Notes under the pieces: generated by a model
Databases searched by the model: none
What the model was told of the DNA's origin: nothing
What the model saw: only the letters and a program-made list of their open reading frames with translations
Shown: one piece after another, positions 33,753 to 42,764 of the stretch
Numbering within the stretch: position 1 is the first letter of the stretch
Layout of the letters: each line of letters starts with the position of its first letter
Position numbers and translations under genes: made by a program
From: Micavibrio sp. UBA7657
GTDB taxonomy: Bacteria > Pseudomonadota > Alphaproteobacteria > Micavibrionales > Micavibrionaceae
DNA length: 64,000 bases
Direction: 5' to 3'
Assembly: GCA_002483465.1 (NCBI GenBank)
Contig: DLHX01000012.1
Coordinates: 124,001 to 188,000 of the forward strand

Positions 33753-33983
33753 ATGGCTAATTTCACACCGCAAGAAATCACCCGCCTGCAGGCCTATATG
33801 CAGACGACGTTCAACAACCCTAATATCTACCTGAAACCGCGTAAAAGCGGCGATTCCGTCGAAGTCGACATCAACGGCGAATTCATCGGCACCATCTACA
33901 AAGACGAGGAAGACGGCGAAACGTCCTATGATTTCAACATGGCGATTCTCGATATCGACCTCCCAGGGTCGAAAGCGGCCTGA
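33753..33983 (+). CDS. DUF3126 family protein
   Basis: A 76-residue cytoplasmic protein of the DUF3126 family, restricted as far as I know to alphaproteobacteria; function unknown. Landmarks are LQAYMQTTFNNPNIYLKPR, DSVEVDINGEFIGTIYKDEE and SYDFNMAILDIDL. It follows olsA by 27 bp with its own AGGGAAGA ribosome site. Confidence 0.88.
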   Translation: MANFTPQEITRLQAYMQTTFNNPNIYLKPRKSGDSVEVDINGEFIGTIYKDEEDGETSYDFNMAILDIDLPGSKAA

Positions 33984-34083
33984 TTTAACTCAAAAAACCC
34001 TTATTTTCCAAACTCTTTGCCAGCAACGGCTGTAATTTGCTAAAATTACAGAAGCGGTCATTTGACCTTCGACGGGGCGGCTT

Positions 34084-34536
34084 TTGAGATTTTTCGCAGT
34101 TTTATTCCTGTTTTCAGGGGTTTTTGCAGTCATGGCGCCTGCCGTCCCTGCCCATGCCGCTGAACAACTCGGTTTCGGCGCTAAAATCGGGGACAGCTCC
34201 CGCCTTGCTCTCAGCCGCTATCTACAGCGCGACATTTCGGACGGTTTGTTGATCGCACCCGTGGATCTCAATGAGGACGGGCTGGATGAGTTCATCGTGC
34301 ATGACAAAAACTGCGGCAAGATATCCTCGCCCTGCAGCTTCATGATCCTCTCGGAAAACGAGAGCAGCATTCAAAAACTCGGCGATATCCCTGCCCGCGC
34401 ACTTGCACTTGGTAATGACCATACGAAGGGCGTTCGCAGTCTGCTGGCCTATCAAAGCACGGTGAATGATTACAATTACACGGTTTATGTATGGGAACCC
34501 AATCAGGGCCAGTATATAATGGCAGGGCAAAAATGA
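34084..34536 (+). CDS. Small secreted protein with Ca-binding-like DxNxDG motif
   Basis: A 150-residue exported protein: signal peptide (FFAVLFLFSGVFAVMAPAVPAHA), then a domain with APVDLNEDGLDEFIVHDKNC, a VCBS/FG-GAP-like DxNxDGxxD calcium motif, and a Cys pair (CGKISSPC). The start is TTG 34084, preceded at short distance by GGGGCGG; no ATG precedes the signal peptide. Its stop overlaps the ATG of the next gene (ATGA), so it is an operon partner of the following secreted proteins. Confidence 0.7.
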   Translation: MRFFAVLFLFSGVFAVMAPAVPAHAAEQLGFGAKIGDSSRLALSRYLQRDISDGLLIAPVDLNEDGLDEFIVHDKNCGKISSPCSFMILSENESSIQKLGDIPARALALGNDHTKGVRSLLAYQSTVNDYNYTVYVWEPNQGQYIMAGQK

Positions 34537-35840
34537 TCACGATGCCGCGCCATTCCCGCTTCTCTTTTTTCAGCCTGAAAATTATTCTCGGCGTTGTTTT
34601 CTGTTTCATGATTTTTGCCATGAACCAGGCGCAGGCCGGATGTTTCGCGGGCGTTCCCTGCATCGTTCCCAAAACGCCGAACCTTCCGCTCCTTCGGGGT
34701 GACGGACCGACAGCGCCCGGTGCGCCCAACCAGCCGAAAGCCACCGGCGGCGGCGTCTGCATACCCACCAACAACCCTGCACCCGGCTGCACCTGCGACG
34801 CCGATTTCATGAACCAGATTTACGCCCGCGCGTGGCTGGAATCCCAGCGCGACATGATCAAGGCGCAGGTCCTGATCCGCAAACCGGATTCAATTCTGGA
34901 ATATACCTGCTTCAACCAGTTCAACGACCTGGCCGTCGAACGCGCGGCGCCGCTTTTCTCGGAGACTGAGCGTTGGACCGGCAGCGGCAGCACCCCTCCC
35001 AGCCTCGGCCTTAACCCGGCCGAACTTTTCGGAGATGCATACAATATTCTTCCTGACGATCTCCAGGCGTTCGCCGACGCAGGCTCAGGTGAGATTGATG
35101 TCTCAGCCCTCCTCACCGAGCTTCTTCAAAAGTTCATGACGCCTCAGGGTTTTATCGGTTTAACAGGACCCGGTTTCCTCGGCGGCATGTTGTGTATGCC
35201 GCACCACGTACCGATCACCAGCAACTGGCTTATCGGCTGGATCAACTGGTTCCCCGTTCCCTGCGTGGGCATAAATGTTTATATGGGCCCCGACAGGCTC
35301 GCCACTTCGCTTGAGGGTCTCGTGCGGACGAGTCTCAGAAATTACATCGACCAGAATTTCAGCCACAGGTTTCTGGGTGGCGCGGCGACCTCTCTGGACT
35401 ATATCGAGATCAGCGGCGCGGGCGGTTACAACTGCAATTTCATGGACCAGGTTTATTTCCTGTCGAAATGCACAGACATCGTGACCGATGACCGCTTCTG
35501 GAAGTTTTCGGAACTCATCGATATCGATCCGCGGGTTCTGCCCGAGATGTGCACAGGCGGTACGAAGATTACGCAGGACATGATCGATCTTTCAGAGAAC
35601 ACAGATTACGAATATGTGATTTTCGACAGAGTCTTCAGCAACAACTGGCTTCTGGAGCATGAAGGCGGACAGACGGGATGCACCCCGCCCATCCCTACGG
35701 GCCTGATTACCGTTTTGAAAACATATGACGTGGATTCCCGGGGCAATGTCAGTGTCACGTCAACCGAGGAAATACTCGACAAGTTCTGCGTGGCGCCGAA
35801 CTGCCATTACGAGGGGGGTGCTACATGCGTTGCGCCCTGA
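34533..35840 (+). CDS. Secreted Cys-rich protein, RAWLExQR family member 1
   Basis: A 435-residue exported protein with signal peptide (IILGVVFCFMIFAMNQAQA) and about 16 cysteines. I do not recognise a named family, but it is clearly related to the next gene: shared blocks are RAWLESQRD, KPDSILEYTCFNQF, FSETERW, HRF...SLDYIE, the CxxMDxVYFLSKCTD region, RVLPEMC, and a C-terminal CVAPNCHYEGG. It has an extra middle part (about 150-260) the shorter one lacks, with two hydrophobic stretches. The start overlaps the previous gene by four bases. Probably periplasmic or surface, held by disulfides. Confidence 0.75.
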   Translation: MITMPRHSRFSFFSLKIILGVVFCFMIFAMNQAQAGCFAGVPCIVPKTPNLPLLRGDGPTAPGAPNQPKATGGGVCIPTNNPAPGCTCDADFMNQIYARAWLESQRDMIKAQVLIRKPDSILEYTCFNQFNDLAVERAAPLFSETERWTGSGSTPPSLGLNPAELFGDAYNILPDDLQAFADAGSGEIDVSALLTELLQKFMTPQGFIGLTGPGFLGGMLCMPHHVPITSNWLIGWINWFPVPCVGINVYMGPDRLATSLEGLVRTSLRNYIDQNFSHRFLGGAATSLDYIEISGAGGYNCNFMDQVYFLSKCTDIVTDDRFWKFSELIDIDPRVLPEMCTGGTKITQDMIDLSENTDYEYVIFDRVFSNNWLLEHEGGQTGCTPPIPTGLITVLKTYDVDSRGNVSVTSTEEILDKFCVAPNCHYEGGATCVAP

Positions 35841-35923
35841 TAAAAGCCATTTGCGCCAAGGCCCTGTTTTCCTGTAAAATTTTAGGTAGGAGCTGTGTTT
35901 TATACGTTTCCCCAGGGGCAAGC

Positions 35924-36775
35924 ATGAACTTTTATAGTTCAAAAAGAACGGTTTATGTCGTTTTGACGGCACTTGTTCTTTTTATATCAGGCATTTCGCC
36001 CGCTCTGGCCGGTGCAGCCCCGACTCCGTGCGACCCCCTGTATTACGAGTCGCTTCGCTCCCGTGCATGGCTGGAAGCCCAGCGTGAAATCACCCAGAAT
36101 CAGAACCTGATCGTCAAGCCGGACAGCGTCCTTGAATATACCTGTTTCGATCAGTTCATGAACATTCTCGCCTACGAAGCGTTCAATATGTTCAGCGAAA
36201 CCCCGCGCTGGGGGATCGTTCTGCCTCCCAACAGCATGGATATGGCGCTGGAATACCTGGTCGGCGGCGCAATGCGTTCTTATCTGGCCGCAAATTATCC
36301 GCACAGGTTCCGCGGCCATCGCTCTCTCACGCTTGATTACGAAGCGGGGCCTATTCATGGCATGTCCGGCACGGACTATCTCTGCACCAGCATGCGTGAC
36401 GTGTGGCTGGAATCCAAATGCGTCGATTTCATCGAAATTCCCGATGCCGATGGCTTTTTCACGTTCGAAAATTACCGCGACACGCCGGACAAACGCATCC
36501 TTCCCGAAGCCTGCCTCGGTGTGCCGGATCGCTGGGCGGAGAACTTTGACGTTGCCACCGTCAATGATTTCACGCCCTGGGAGGAAGACAACCAGCTTGT
36601 TTTCTTCGGCCTTCTCGATCCTAATAACTGCGGCGGCGCGACCCTGCAGATCGAAACCGGCGTGATCGTCAGGCGCTCAAAGCTTGATCCTATCCTGTAC
36701 CGGGAAAAGGCCTGCCTGCCCCCCGGATGCCATTACGTCCCCAGCGGCATGAACAGCGGCAGCTGCCAGAACTAA
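35924..36775 (+). CDS. Secreted Cys-rich protein, RAWLExQR family member 2
   Basis: A 283-residue exported paralogue of the previous gene: signal peptide (TVYVVLTALVLFISGISPALA), then RAWLEAQREITQNQNLIVKP, DSVLEYTCFDQF, FSETPRW, NYPHRFRGHRSLTLDYE, YLCTSMRDVWLESKCVDFIE, RILPEACLG and CLPPGCHYVPSG. Start at 35924 has AGGGG upstream and begins the signal peptide; an earlier in-frame ATG would overlap the first member. Function unknown. Confidence 0.75.
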   Translation: MNFYSSKRTVYVVLTALVLFISGISPALAGAAPTPCDPLYYESLRSRAWLEAQREITQNQNLIVKPDSVLEYTCFDQFMNILAYEAFNMFSETPRWGIVLPPNSMDMALEYLVGGAMRSYLAANYPHRFRGHRSLTLDYEAGPIHGMSGTDYLCTSMRDVWLESKCVDFIEIPDADGFFTFENYRDTPDKRILPEACLGVPDRWAENFDVATVNDFTPWEEDNQLVFFGLLDPNNCGGATLQIETGVIVRRSKLDPILYREKACLPPGCHYVPSGMNSGSCQN

Positions 36776-36864
36776 GGCCTTAAGCCCTTAATCATTGCCA
36801 AATCCCGCTTTATAGCCTTATATCTACTGCGGAAAACAAGGCTTTAGAGGCTTTTTGGCATAAA

Positions 36865-38166
36865 ATGCTCCAACTTTATAAATCGGTATCCGGGGCCAGC
36901 GGCCCCCTGCTGCGCGCCCTGCTGCATGCTCGCTCCAGGAGGGGCAAGGAGCTGCCTGCCCATCTGGGCGAGCGGCTGGGCCGGGCCAGCCTTGCCCGGG
37001 GCAATTCGCCGCTGATCTGGGTCCATGCCGCCAGCATCGGCGAGGCGCAATCGGCCCTTATCCTGGTCGAGCGGCTACAAAGGCTGGTTCCGGGCACGCA
37101 GATCCTCATGACTACCGGTACGGTCTCTTCAGCCAGCATGATGCGCAAAAACCTGCCCGCCGGGGCGGTGCACCAGTTTTACCCGGTCGATCACCCGGCA
37201 TGGGCGAAGCAGTTTCTCGATCACTGGAAGCCCGACCTTGTGCTCTGGATGGAATCCGAACTCTGGCCGAATATGCTCACCGATATAAAAACGCGCGGCA
37301 TCCCTGCCATTCTCGTCAATGCCCGCCTCTCGGAAAAATCCTTCCGCCGCTGGTCATGGTTCGGCGGCGCGGCGAAAGAAATTCTCAGCGCTTTTTCGCT
37401 CATCCTCGCGCAGGGTGAAAAAGAAGCCGCGCGTTTCCGCGCGCTCGGCGCGAAAAACGTTACGGCCACAGGCAACATCAAATACAGCGCCAAACCTCTT
37501 TCTTTCAGCGAAAGCGATTTAAAAGCGGCGGGCGGCGCCATCGGCCAACGTCCGCTATGGTTATATGCAAGTTCGCACAAGGGCGAAGAATCCCTCGCCT
37601 GCCGCGTACATCAAAAACTGAAACTGAAATTTCCGGACCTCCTGACCGTCATCGTTCCACGCCACCCCGAACGCAGGCAGGACATCATCACCACATGCGA
37701 GCAGGCCACTCTGAAATTTATCCTGCGCGGTGAAATCAGAATTTCGCCTTCTTACGATACCGACATCTACATTGCTGATACGTTCGGCGAACTCGGGCTT
37801 TTCTACCGTCTGGCACCGCTGGCCTGCATCGGGCGTTCCTTCAGTGATGACGGCGGCGGCGGTCATAACCCGATTGAAGCCGCGCAGCTCAATTGCGCGG
37901 TGCTTTACGGACCCAATGTCCAGTTCCAGAAAGAGCTGTTTGAAGAGATGAGCAATGCGGGAGGCGCAATCGGCGTTAATAACGAATCTGAACTCGAAGA
38001 ATCCATTAGCGCCTTCCTGTCAGACCCGCAAAGACTTGCAGCGATGCAGCAAAGCGGCCTGGAGTTTACCCGCATGAAGGCCAGGGTCGTGGATATCGTG
38101 ATTGAATCCATTTCGCCGTGGCTGGATTTTTCCACTGAAAAAACCGGGACGCAGCCATGGCACTGA
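36865..38166 (+). CDS. kdtA: Kdo transferase KdtA/WaaA
   Basis: Adds 3-deoxy-D-manno-octulosonic acid from CMP-Kdo to lipid A precursors at the inner membrane. The 433 residues show the GT30 motif IWVHAASIGEAQSALIL with the catalytic Glu60, FYPVDHPAWAKQFLDHWKPD, LWMESELWPN, and the C-terminal GGGGHNPIEAAQLNCAVLYG with the CMP-binding glycines. Its end overlaps lpxK by 10 bases; kdtA-lpxK-lpxL form one operon. Confidence 0.96.
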   Translation: MLQLYKSVSGASGPLLRALLHARSRRGKELPAHLGERLGRASLARGNSPLIWVHAASIGEAQSALILVERLQRLVPGTQILMTTGTVSSASMMRKNLPAGAVHQFYPVDHPAWAKQFLDHWKPDLVLWMESELWPNMLTDIKTRGIPAILVNARLSEKSFRRWSWFGGAAKEILSAFSLILAQGEKEAARFRALGAKNVTATGNIKYSAKPLSFSESDLKAAGGAIGQRPLWLYASSHKGEESLACRVHQKLKLKFPDLLTVIVPRHPERRQDIITTCEQATLKFILRGEIRISPSYDTDIYIADTFGELGLFYRLAPLACIGRSFSDDGGGGHNPIEAAQLNCAVLYGPNVQFQKELFEEMSNAGGAIGVNNESELEESISAFLSDPQRLAAMQQSGLEFTRMKARVVDIVIESISPWLDFSTEKTGTQPWH

Positions 38167-39155
38167 AAACGCCTGCATTCTGGTATAGAAAAGACGGCGA
38201 CATCTCGCTGAGGGAAAAAATTCTGACGCCATTTTCTCTCCTCTACCGAATTGGATATGAATTCCACCAGCATTCCGTGACGCCGGAGAAACTGGACATT
38301 CCGGTTGTCTGCATCGGCAATATCAACGCAGGCGGCACCGGCAAAACACCCACCTCCATCGCGGTGATGAATGCCATCACAAAAAACAGTCTCGCGAAAA
38401 AGCCGTTTTTCCTGCTGCGCGGCTACGGCGGCGGCGAACGCGGGCCGTTGCTGGTGGATACATCCAGACATAATTCATGGGCGACAGGCGACGAAGCCCT
38501 GATTCTCGCGCAGCACGCGCCCACAATCATTGCCGTCGACCGCGTGCAGGGCGCGCTGCTGGCGGCAAAGCACAATGCGGATCTCGTCCTGATGGATGAC
38601 GGGCTTCAGAACCCGGGCATCCACAAGGATGTGAAAATCGTGGTCATCAATGGTGAAATGGGTTTCGGCAACGGCAAGATGCTGCCTGCGGGGCCGCTCC
38701 GCGAGCCTTTGAAAAAAGGGATCGCAAGGGCCGATATCTTCATCCTGATCGGCGAGGATGTGCGCGGTATTACCGCCCTACTCCCCGCCGACAAGCCGCT
38801 TATCCGTGCAAAACTTGAGCCTGAACTTGTCGTGCCGCTGTCCACCGATAAAAAATATGTCGCCTTCGCGGGACTCGGATACCCTGAGAAATTTTTCTCC
38901 TTCATGCGCGAGCGCTTGAATCTCGACATCGTCAAAACCATCAGCTTCCCCGATCATTACCCCTATACTGAGAAAGATGTTAAAAATCTGCAAGAGCGCG
39001 CCAAGGAATGGAATGCCGAACTTCTGACCACTAAAAAAGACTCCTTACGCCTGCCGGTCGTGCCGGATGTCACGGTGCACGTGGCGGATATAAAACTGGC
39101 ATGGGACAATGAATCGATCCTGACGGATTTCCTGAAAACGCGGCTGGCCCGGTAA
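38157..39155 (+). CDS. lpxK: Tetraacyldisaccharide 4'-kinase LpxK
   Basis: Phosphorylates the 4' position of the lipid A disaccharide. The 332 residues carry the P-loop AGGTGKTP (58-65) in VCIGNINAGGTGKTPTS, LLRGYGGGERGPLLVDT, and the metal/substrate motif VLMDDGLQNPGI. It overlaps kdtA and ends right where lpxL begins (no bases between). Confidence 0.95.
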   Translation: MALKTPAFWYRKDGDISLREKILTPFSLLYRIGYEFHQHSVTPEKLDIPVVCIGNINAGGTGKTPTSIAVMNAITKNSLAKKPFFLLRGYGGGERGPLLVDTSRHNSWATGDEALILAQHAPTIIAVDRVQGALLAAKHNADLVLMDDGLQNPGIHKDVKIVVINGEMGFGNGKMLPAGPLREPLKKGIARADIFILIGEDVRGITALLPADKPLIRAKLEPELVVPLSTDKKYVAFAGLGYPEKFFSFMRERLNLDIVKTISFPDHYPYTEKDVKNLQERAKEWNAELLTTKKDSLRLPVVPDVTVHVADIKLAWDNESILTDFLKTRLAR

Positions 39156-40025
39156 ATGAAACAACTCCGATATATTCTCGAAGCAATCGTCCTTTATGTT
39201 TTTTTCGGCATCTGTTTTTTACTGACTCCCGTTCCCGCTTCCAATCTCGGCGGATTTATAGGTCGCACGGTTGGGCCCCGCCTCGCCGCGTCGCGCAAGG
39301 CACGAAGAAATCTCGACCTCGCTTTACCGGGCCTGCCCGACGCCGAAAAATCGAGAATCATTACGGATATGTGGGACAATCTGGGCCGCGTCATTGCCGA
39401 ATACCCGCATCTCGAAAAAATTGCCAGAACACGCGTCTCTGTTATTAATGAAGGCATCATCACAAAGACAATCGATGCCGGTCAGGGCGCCGTTTTCATC
39501 GCTGCGCATCAGGCGAACTGGGAAATTGACATGACGACCCTGCATGTACGTTTCAATGTTGTGCCCAACCTTACCTACCGCGCGCCCAACAACCCGATGA
39601 CGGATTATCTTCTTGAATATGCGCGCACGCTCGGCGGGCGCATCAAGGCCATTCCAAAAGCGCGCTCCAGCGGTCGCGACCTGATGACTGTGATGAAGAA
39701 CAAGGAATATCTCGGCATCCTCATCGACCAGAAATACCACGAAGGTATCGCCGTCGATTTCTTCGGCTACCCGGCGATGACGAACCCCATCGCCGTTGTT
39801 CTCTGCCAGAAATACAACACGCCTTTGATTCCTGTGCAGAACCGCCGCACCGGCCCCGCGCAGTTCGAACTGACGGCGTATCCGCCCATGCGGTTGTTCG
39901 ATGGCAGCGGCGAACCTCTGCCTGTCGCCGATGTTCTTAAGGAAGCAAACGGCATGATCCAGGACTGGATCGTGCTTGATCCCGGCCAATGGCTGTGGCT
40001 GCACCGGCGCTGGGATCTAAAATAA
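39156..40025 (+). CDS. lpxL: Lipid A late acyltransferase (LpxL/HtrB family)
   Basis: Adds a secondary acyl chain to Kdo-lipid A. The 289 residues have one N-terminal membrane helix (IVLYVFFGICFLLTPVPAS), the HX4E motif AAHQANWEIDM and a second conserved region SSGRDLMTVMKNKEYLGILIDQKY. The start codon directly follows the lpxK stop. LpxL versus LpxM cannot be separated by eye. Confidence 0.92.
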   Translation: MKQLRYILEAIVLYVFFGICFLLTPVPASNLGGFIGRTVGPRLAASRKARRNLDLALPGLPDAEKSRIITDMWDNLGRVIAEYPHLEKIARTRVSVINEGIITKTIDAGQGAVFIAAHQANWEIDMTTLHVRFNVVPNLTYRAPNNPMTDYLLEYARTLGGRIKAIPKARSSGRDLMTVMKNKEYLGILIDQKYHEGIAVDFFGYPAMTNPIAVVLCQKYNTPLIPVQNRRTGPAQFELTAYPPMRLFDGSGEPLPVADVLKEANGMIQDWIVLDPGQWLWLHRRWDLK

Positions 40026-40026
40026 A

Positions 40027-41196
40027 TTAGTTGATGGTTTTGCCTGCGCCGTCCGCGCCGCCGCTGTGAAGCAGCAGGAAGTCGGAATATTCAGGCTGCG
40101 GGAAAGCATGGTTGCCGTCGGCGATTTCCCTTTCAGCCAGCGCGAAAATCCGGGCCATGTTGGCGGCGAACAAGCGTTGACCCGCGTCAGTCAGCATCTG
40201 CCGCTGACAGATATCGTTCAGGAAATCCACGATGTCCTTGGGGAAGGCCTGCTCTTCGCCCATTTCACGCTTATACAAACCTGTCTCATACGTCGTGACA
40301 TTGTAATCAAGCCCCGCCGACGTGCCGATATCGGCTTCATGCAGGATTGCGCACATCATGGTGAGATCGGCGTCCCTTTGCAGCGGCTCAAGGTCCTCAT
40401 CGAGATTAAGCGGCCCGGTCTTTCTCTTCTGGCCGAGGAAGTGATAGCGGTAGGCCGATTTCATCTGGTTCACTGGATTGGCCGGATCGCCGAGCGGCGC
40501 GACATCCGTGCACAGGAGCATAACGCGCAGTTTTTCCAGGTCGGCATAATCGAGGCCGCAGGCCTCGAGATACGGGAAGGCCAGCTTGAACGCGCGGCGC
40601 TCTAACCTGCCCGGTTCGAAGACGCCCTTGATCGTGTTGCCCCTGCCGTCATGGCCGAGATCGTGGATGCAGGCGGCGATCATCAGCATGCCGATTTTTT
40701 TGCAATTGAATGTCTGATCGGTGCCTTCATAAATATTATTATGCATGGCGATCAGGCGCGCCGTCTGGAACAGAACTTTTTTGTAATGAAGATTGTTGTG
40801 ATACGGCAGATTGTTTTCAACCTCGCCCAGAACGCTCGCAGCCAAGACAGCCCGCGCTATTTCCGGCGGCATATTGGTGCCCAGATATTTTGCCGCGAAG
40901 ATCGCCAGCGCCGAAAGGCTGGGTGCGCGCTCGGCGATGTGCCAGCGCAAGAGCATCGCCACGCTCTGCTGCGTCAGTCCTTCCGCCCCGGAGGACAGCG
41001 AGAAAATGAATTTCGCCTCGCCTTCCAGCGTTTCGATATCCTGGTCCAGCGTCTGGAGGGTTTTCCTGGTAGTCTGGTGGACGGCGTCGCGCGTGGCCCA
41101 TGAAGGGTCCGGTCGGATACCATCAAAGGCGGGGCTCATGGCCCGCAAGATGGCCGCCCAGTCCATGTTATTACTATCGTCTGCAAATTCGACCAT
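40027..41196 (-). CDS. HD-domain protein resembling class I cyclic-nucleotide phosphodiesterases
   Basis: A 389-residue cytoplasmic protein with PYHNNLHYKKV (His133 and His137) and CIHDLGHDGRG (His178, Asp179, His182), the spacing and sequence of the metal site of eukaryote-type PDEase I enzymes; a later acid in ILHEADIGTS (HEADI) would complete the HD site. Cyclic-nucleotide hydrolysis is therefore likely but the substrate is not visible. The start at 41196 is chosen over an upstream one because a GGGG stretch precedes it at about 11 bases. Convergent with lpxL (1 bp between). Confidence 0.7.
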   Translation of the reverse strand: MVEFADDSNNMDWAAILRAMSPAFDGIRPDPSWATRDAVHQTTRKTLQTLDQDIETLEGEAKFIFSLSSGAEGLTQQSVAMLLRWHIAERAPSLSALAIFAAKYLGTNMPPEIARAVLAASVLGEVENNLPYHNNLHYKKVLFQTARLIAMHNNIYEGTDQTFNCKKIGMLMIAACIHDLGHDGRGNTIKGVFEPGRLERRAFKLAFPYLEACGLDYADLEKLRVMLLCTDVAPLGDPANPVNQMKSAYRYHFLGQKRKTGPLNLDEDLEPLQRDADLTMMCAILHEADIGTSAGLDYNVTTYETGLYKREMGEEQAFPKDIVDFLNDICQRQMLTDAGQRLFAANMARIFALAEREIADGNHAFPQPEYSDFLLLHSGGADGAGKTIN

Positions 41197-41307
41197 AGGC
41201 TTTATTACCCCGTTCCCCCTCAATCTTAATAACGCAGCACTCGCCCTGACAAGCAGGAAGGTGCTCAAAACCGAAAAAATTACTGGATTATCAGAGGCCT
41301 TATTCGC

Positions 41308-41335
41308 TTGGCTAAACCCCTCGAATTGCTATATA
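41308..41335 (+). promoter_or_regulatory. Candidate sigma-70 promoter of the DAHP synthase gene
   Basis: TTGGCT at 41308-41313 and TATATA at 41330-41335 with a 16-base spacer, placed 41 bases before the start codon. The gene has no gene upstream on the same strand, so a promoter is required here. Confidence 0.45.
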
Positions 41336-41375
41336 TAAGGATAATTTTAAAGCTAAAAGGTTAACGGATTATTTT

Positions 41376-42764
41376 ATGTCCCGGAACTGGTCCCCCTCAT
41401 CCTGGCGCACGAAACCGGTCTTACAGATGCCGGTTTATGACGATCAGGCAGCCCTGAAACGCATCGAAACCGAGATTTCGAGGATGCCGCCGCTTGTTTT
41501 TGCAGGCGAGGCGCGCAACCTCCAGGCCCGGCTGGGGAAGGTCGCCGAGGGACAGGCTTTCCTGCTCCAGGGCGGCGACTGCGCCGAGAGCTTCTCTGAA
41601 TTCGGCGCCAATAAAATCCGCGACACGTTCCGCGTCATCCTGCAGATGGCCGTGGTCCTGACTTACGCCGGTTCTCTGCCGGTCGTGAAGCTTGGCCGCA
41701 TCGCCGGGCAGTTCGCCAAGCCACGCTCGAGCGGTGAGGAAACGCAAGGCGGCGTTACGCTGCCCGCTTACCGTGGTGACAACATCAACGGTTTTGAATT
41801 CTCGAAAGAATCGCGCCGTCATGATCCTGAAAGAATGCTGAAATCCTACAACCAGTCAGCAGCGACGTTGAATTTACTCCGTGCTTTTGCCGATGGCGGT
41901 TATGCGGACCTTCACCGCGTCCATGGCTGGAACCTCGAATTCGTCAAGGACAGCCCCCTCACCAAGAGATATGAGGAGATGGCGGGCCGGATCAGTGAGG
42001 CTCTGGGCTTCATGGGTGCCTGCGGGATCAATAGCGAAACTGTCCCTGCGATCAAACAGACTGAATTCTACACCTCTCACGAAGCGCTACTCCTTAATTA
42101 CGAGGAAGCGATGACCCGCGTCGATTCCACATCGGGCGAATGGTACGACACTTCGGCGCACTTCCTGTGGATCGGCGCGAGAACGCATCAACTGGATAAC
42201 GCGCAGGTCGAATTCATGCGCGGCATCAAAAACCCGATCGGTTTGAAATGCTCGCCCGATATGAAGACAGATGAATTGCTGAAACTGATCGATGCGCTGA
42301 ACCCTGACAATATCCCGGGCCGCCTGACCTTGATCGCCCGCATGGGTCACGAAAAAGCCGAAGCAAGCCTGCCGCCGATTATCCGCGCGGTGAAAAAAGA
42401 AGGCCGCTCCGTCGTCTGGTCCTGTGACCCGATGCACGGCAACACGATCAAATCGACGACGGGTTACAAGACCCGCCGCTTTGAGCATATTTTGTCCGAA
42501 GTCAAAACCTTCTTTGAAGTTCACAAAGCAGAAGGCACACACCCCGGCGGCGTTCATTTCGAAATGACCGGCCAGAACGTGACCGAATGCGTTGGCGGCG
42601 CCGAGAAAATCACGGACGAGGATTTATCGAGCCGTTACCACACGGCCTGCGATCCACGCCTGAATGCGAACCAGGCATTGGAACTCGCGTTTCTTCTCGC
42701 GGATGAATTAAAGGGCCTCCGACAAGGCGGCTATCTTTCAACGGCGGCTGCAGCGGCGGAATAA
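41376..42764 (+). CDS. DAHP synthase, class II (plant/actinobacterial type)
   Basis: First enzyme of the shikimate pathway, condensing phosphoenolpyruvate and erythrose-4-phosphate. The 462 residues belong to class II: FLLQGGDCAESF, KLGRIAGQFAKPRS, PAYRGDNING, the metal-binding Cys in GGDC, and HGNTIKSTTGYKTRRF. No ACT-type regulatory domain. It shares one base with the next gene (TAATG). Confidence 0.95.
   Translation: MSRNWSPSSWRTKPVLQMPVYDDQAALKRIETEISRMPPLVFAGEARNLQARLGKVAEGQAFLLQGGDCAESFSEFGANKIRDTFRVILQMAVVLTYAGSLPVVKLGRIAGQFAKPRSSGEETQGGVTLPAYRGDNINGFEFSKESRRHDPERMLKSYNQSAATLNLLRAFADGGYADLHRVHGWNLEFVKDSPLTKRYEEMAGRISEALGFMGACGINSETVPAIKQTEFYTSHEALLLNYEEAMTRVDSTSGEWYDTSAHFLWIGARTHQLDNAQVEFMRGIKNPIGLKCSPDMKTDELLKLIDALNPDNIPGRLTLIARMGHEKAEASLPPIIRAVKKEGRSVVWSCDPMHGNTIKSTTGYKTRRFEHILSEVKTFFEVHKAEGTHPGGVHFEMTGQNVTECVGGAEKITDEDLSSRYHTACDPRLNANQALELAFLLADELKGLRQGGYLSTAAAAAE

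Noticed and set aside
33990..34083. Hairpin CTGTAATT...AAATTACAG upstream of the 34084 gene
   Set aside because: No T-run follows, so not called as a terminator; may be a chance palindrome.
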